Source: OLB16 sp964422415 (GTDB taxonomy: Bacteria; Hinthialibacterota; Hinthialibacteria; OLB16). From it: a stretch of 5,745 bases of DNA. Numbering within the stretch: position 1 is the first letter of the stretch; each line of letters begins with the position of its first letter. The notes under the pieces are model-generated. The model did no database searches and had not been told where the DNA came from. It worked only from the letters and a program-made list of their open reading frames with translations. Below are positions 3,384 to 5,745 of the stretch, piece by piece. The stretch lies in the NCBI GenBank assembly GCA_964422415.1, contig CAYRBI010000246.1, forward strand, positions 1-5,745. Reading direction: 5' to 3'. The position numbers and the translations under genes are program-made.

Positions 3384-5745
3384 ATGTATTCCTGTGTGAA
3401 GGGGTGGGTGGTTTCCCTCTTAATCATCTTGCAGCTGATCGCAGGTAGTGCGAATCCAGTGTGGGGAGCGGAGGATTTCCGTTCGTCAATCAATGACCTC
3501 CTGGACCAACCGGTCCGTCCCATTTCGGAGGTCATCCCCGGCTATACCCGTCCTCCAGTCGAACCTCCCTCCCTCATTGTGGCCAACCTGAGATACAAGG
3601 GGACAGATAAGCTACGGTGGGGCAAGGCCTTCGGTGGCATCCTGCGCTGGAACACCAACTACTGCCCCCAAGGCCTTCTCCGCGTTCCCGATACCCTCCC
3701 CTCCAATCTTTACTATGACCTGGGCACACAGTCTCTCCCGCGGAAGGAAGTTCTGGAAAGTACCCGGAGCCTGCGTGTGGCCTATGAACGTCTCGGAGTT
3801 GAGAATGGGATTTGTGGCGGGATCGAGATCAACGATGCGAGTTTCAGCCTCCAATTCGACATGCTTGATCTGGCCACAATGCGGAGGAAACACTCCTTCG
3901 GATTCAAGGGGCCGCTGGATGATCTCCCCGGCGCGTTGTCGAGTACCTCGTTGGAAATCTTCAAAGCCCTGGGTGTTGAACTCTCGGATGAGTCCCAGAC
4001 TTATCTGGCGAAACCTCCCGCAAAAAATTTTGCTCAGTTGCGTCAGTATGTGGCCGCGCTCACTGCCTCCTCCACACCGGATGTCCATAATACATTCGGC
4101 GCTGACATCCGTACCCTCCTCGGCGAGGGGCTCAATCTTCCCGCCAGCCTGCTCCCGTATCTGTTGTCCGAGCGCTGCGGCAATTCATTGACACTCGACC
4201 GTTACCGTGAGATCGAGAAGCAGTACACCACACTCTGGCCTCTCGACTCCGGGGTCCGGTTCTATCTTGCGCGGTACAGAGTGGTCCCCGAGGCCAGCCA
4301 GTTGTTGTACAGCCAGATCGAGGCCTATAAAAAATTAGTGGCGGAGAATCCGCATGATCCCATGATGATGATTATTCTGGGGGGAGCTCTCTTCGATGCG
4401 GAGGACTACACGGCGGCATTGCCGGTGTACCTGGAAGTGGCGGAGCGCTTTCCACACTTATACCGTGCGTGGTGGGGACTGGCAGCGTGCCTTGAAAATC
4501 TGGCTTGGCAGATACGAGGACATGACTATTGGGATCAGATCCCAATGGCCCGGCAACGGACATTTGGTGGCCTTATCCCTGTGATATACCGTGTCCTGGA
4601 CCGTGGTTTGGAATTGAATCCCGAATGCGCCTACCTCTGGCAGATCCGGATGCGGATCTGTGGTGCTGATGATGGTTGTTCAAGTGAGTTTTTTACGGCC
4701 TTCGAGAAGGCGGCCGAATATGGGCCCGATTGGAAATCGGTTTATGAGGATGCTTACAACTACACCCGTATCATGTGGGGGGGCACTCCAGATGACCGGG
4801 AAAGGATAGTCACGACCGCTGCTAAACTGAATCCGAATGCCATCTGGCCCCAGGAGTTACATCTCATCAATGGGCGGATCTCGCTGAATGACCTGGAGAA
4901 GAAAGACTTCCGTAGTCAGGGGAGTTGGCTGGGGGTAGTGGCACGGTTGACCGGGTTGGCCACATTGCTTGATGGGAAAGATATCCGAACCCCCGATGGT
5001 TGGCTGGCCTATTCGAAGCGATTGGCTGGATACGCCAAACTCGTTTGTGGTGAGAAACGAACTGGCCAAATCGACTGGCTCTGCCTTGACATCTTTAACC
5101 GGAGTGGCGCGAAACAAGAGGGATGTGCCCTGATACGTACCATGCTGCGGGAGCTGGAGAATGATGAACTTCTCTCCCTGAATCTGTATCTGCTGGCCAC
5201 CTATTCATTGGAGTTCGATGACCCGGCGCTGGTCAAGGAATGTCTCGCCCGTTACCGGGAGGATCCATACCTGAAGGGAACTAACCGGAAGGTGGCTTGT
5301 CTGTTGGCGGAAGCTGATATTCTGGCCGGCTCACGCGAGAAGGGTGAAGAACAATTCAAGACGCTCCTCAAAGAGCACTCTCTGGATTTCCTTACACGGA
5401 ACGCCATCTTGGATTTATCCACTCGAACCAACTTCGATCCCGCTCTAGTTGAAGAGTGCCAATCTTTGATTGCATCCGCCACTACGGGACAAGTCGATAT
5501 TGTCGCGGATGTCTACAGCACCCTCTCCTCCAAGGGTGAGGAACAAGCCCATGCAGATATCCTGGTGTTCTTGCGGCACATGGCTTTGGCTCATCAAACG
5601 GCGCGTGAGGGGGACACCGGTAAAGCGGTTTCACTCTACAATGATGCGATGGATCTGAAACGGAAGAATGATGCTCGTTACCTCGACCCACGTGATCCCA
5701 TTGTTCATGGCCCTCTTTACCGGCAGATCCGCAAAGCGAATGGAG
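3384..5745 (+). CDS. Large secreted protein with TolB-N/LpoB-like domain and TPR-type repeats (3' end beyond window)
   Basis: The frame from ATG 3384 is open without a stop to the right edge (787 codons). A strong AGAGGAGG (3368-3375) lies eight bases upstream of the ATG. The N-terminus MYSCVKGWVVSLLIILQLIAG is a signal peptide, with cleavage likely after GSA (residue 23) or WGA (about residue 29), so the protein should be in the periplasm or outside. Residues about 62-200 (SLIVANLRY..., LRVAYERLGVENGICGGIEI, LQFDMLDLATMRR, LEIFKALGVEL) follow the strand/helix pattern of TolB-N/LpoB-like domains that precede TPRs in many envelope proteins. Residues about 304-375 contain TPR-type helices: IEAYKKLVAENP, GGALFDAEDYTAALPVYLEV, YRAWWGLAACLENLA. 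More helical repeats follow, including one near 715-775 (MALAHQTAREGDTGKAVSLY). It is probably a scaffold for protein-protein contacts, with no catalytic motif seen. The gene is GC-richer than the island. The precise role is unknown. Confidence 0.85.
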   Translation, partial: MYSCVKGWVVSLLIILQLIAGSANPVWGAEDFRSSINDLLDQPVRPISEVIPGYTRPPVEPPSLIVANLRYKGTDKLRWGKAFGGILRWNTNYCPQGLLRVPDTLPSNLYYDLGTQSLPRKEVLESTRSLRVAYERLGVENGICGGIEINDASFSLQFDMLDLATMRRKHSFGFKGPLDDLPGALSSTSLEIFKALGVELSDESQTYLAKPPAKNFAQLRQYVAALTASSTPDVHNTFGADIRTLLGEGLNLPASLLPYLLSERCGNSLTLDRYREIEKQYTTLWPLDSGVRFYLARYRVVPEASQLLYSQIEAYKKLVAENPHDPMMMIILGGALFDAEDYTAALPVYLEVAERFPHLYRAWWGLAACLENLAWQIRGHDYWDQIPMARQRTFGGLIPVIYRVLDRGLELNPECAYLWQIRMRICGADDGCSSEFFTAFEKAAEYGPDWKSVYEDAYNYTRIMWGGTPDDRERIVTTAAKLNPNAIWPQELHLINGRISLNDLEKKDFRSQGSWLGVVARLTGLATLLDGKDIRTPDGWLAYSKRLAGYAKLVCGEKRTGQIDWLCLDIFNRSGAKQEGCALIRTMLRELENDELLSLNLYLLATYSLEFDDPALVKECLARYREDPYLKGTNRKVACLLAEADILAGSREKGEEQFKTLLKEHSLDFLTRNAILDLSTRTNFDPALVEECQSLIASATTGQVDIVADVYSTLSSKGEEQAHADILVFLRHMALAHQTAREGDTGKAVSLYNDAMDLKRKNDARYLDPRDPIVHGPLYRQIRKANG

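Noticed and set aside
3612..4191. Open frames of 158 (minus) and 185 (plus, other frame) codons
   Set aside because: Both lie inside the long TPR-protein frame, which has a strong ribosome site, a signal peptide and TPR helices. They are shadows of it.

Overview
The window looks like a bacterial chromosome fragment, probably from a Gram-negative with an envelope. Two genes at the edges begin with signal peptides, there is an inner-membrane Gdt1-family cation transporter, and Rhs/YD-repeat remnants are present. The Rhs wording (YYFTQDAFGNE) reminds me of Verrucomicrobiota/Kiritimatiellota-type (PVC) proteins. That is only an impression, and nothing here fixes the taxonomy.

Layout. Positions 1-72 hold the first 24 codons of a leftward gene for a secreted protein. 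Positions 73-447 carry two same-orientation palindromic REP-like units (GTCATTCCCGCGAAAGCGGG type) and no gene I can support. Positions about 448-2405 form an accessory island that I read as a decayed array of displaced Rhs C-terminal cassettes. It contains (a) an AT-rich small gene with a carboxypeptidase-regulatory-like beta-sandwich domain, frameshifted by an inserted (AT)11 tract; (b) an orphan Rhs core fragment with an EF-hand-like loop and YD repeats, ending in a very short unrelated tail; (c) an AT-rich 198-residue orphan gene in the place of an immunity gene; and (d) a second diverged copy of the same Rhs core, broken by a one-base deletion and truncated. No full-length Rhs shell protein and no intact toxin domain is present.

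Right of the island the sequence looks like ordinary chromosome. A weak terminator-like hairpin at the end of the Rhs remnant is followed by a good sigma70-type promoter (TTAACT-17-TATAAT). Next come a complete Gdt1/UPF0016 manganese/calcium transporter gene (2506-3171) and a 212-base spacer. The window closes with a long secreted protein (3384 to the right edge, 787 codons, open at the edge) that has a TolB-N/LpoB-like domain followed by TPR-type helical repeats.

Functional links. The island genes fit the known logic of Rhs loci, in which old toxin/immunity tips are kept downstream as orphan modules. The transporter and the TPR protein look independent of it and of each other, since each has its own start signals and there is no overlap. 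The most interesting points are the tandem Rhs remnants with orphan genes between them, and the AT-dinucleotide insertion, whose exact removal (25 bases) restores a longer, sensible protein.
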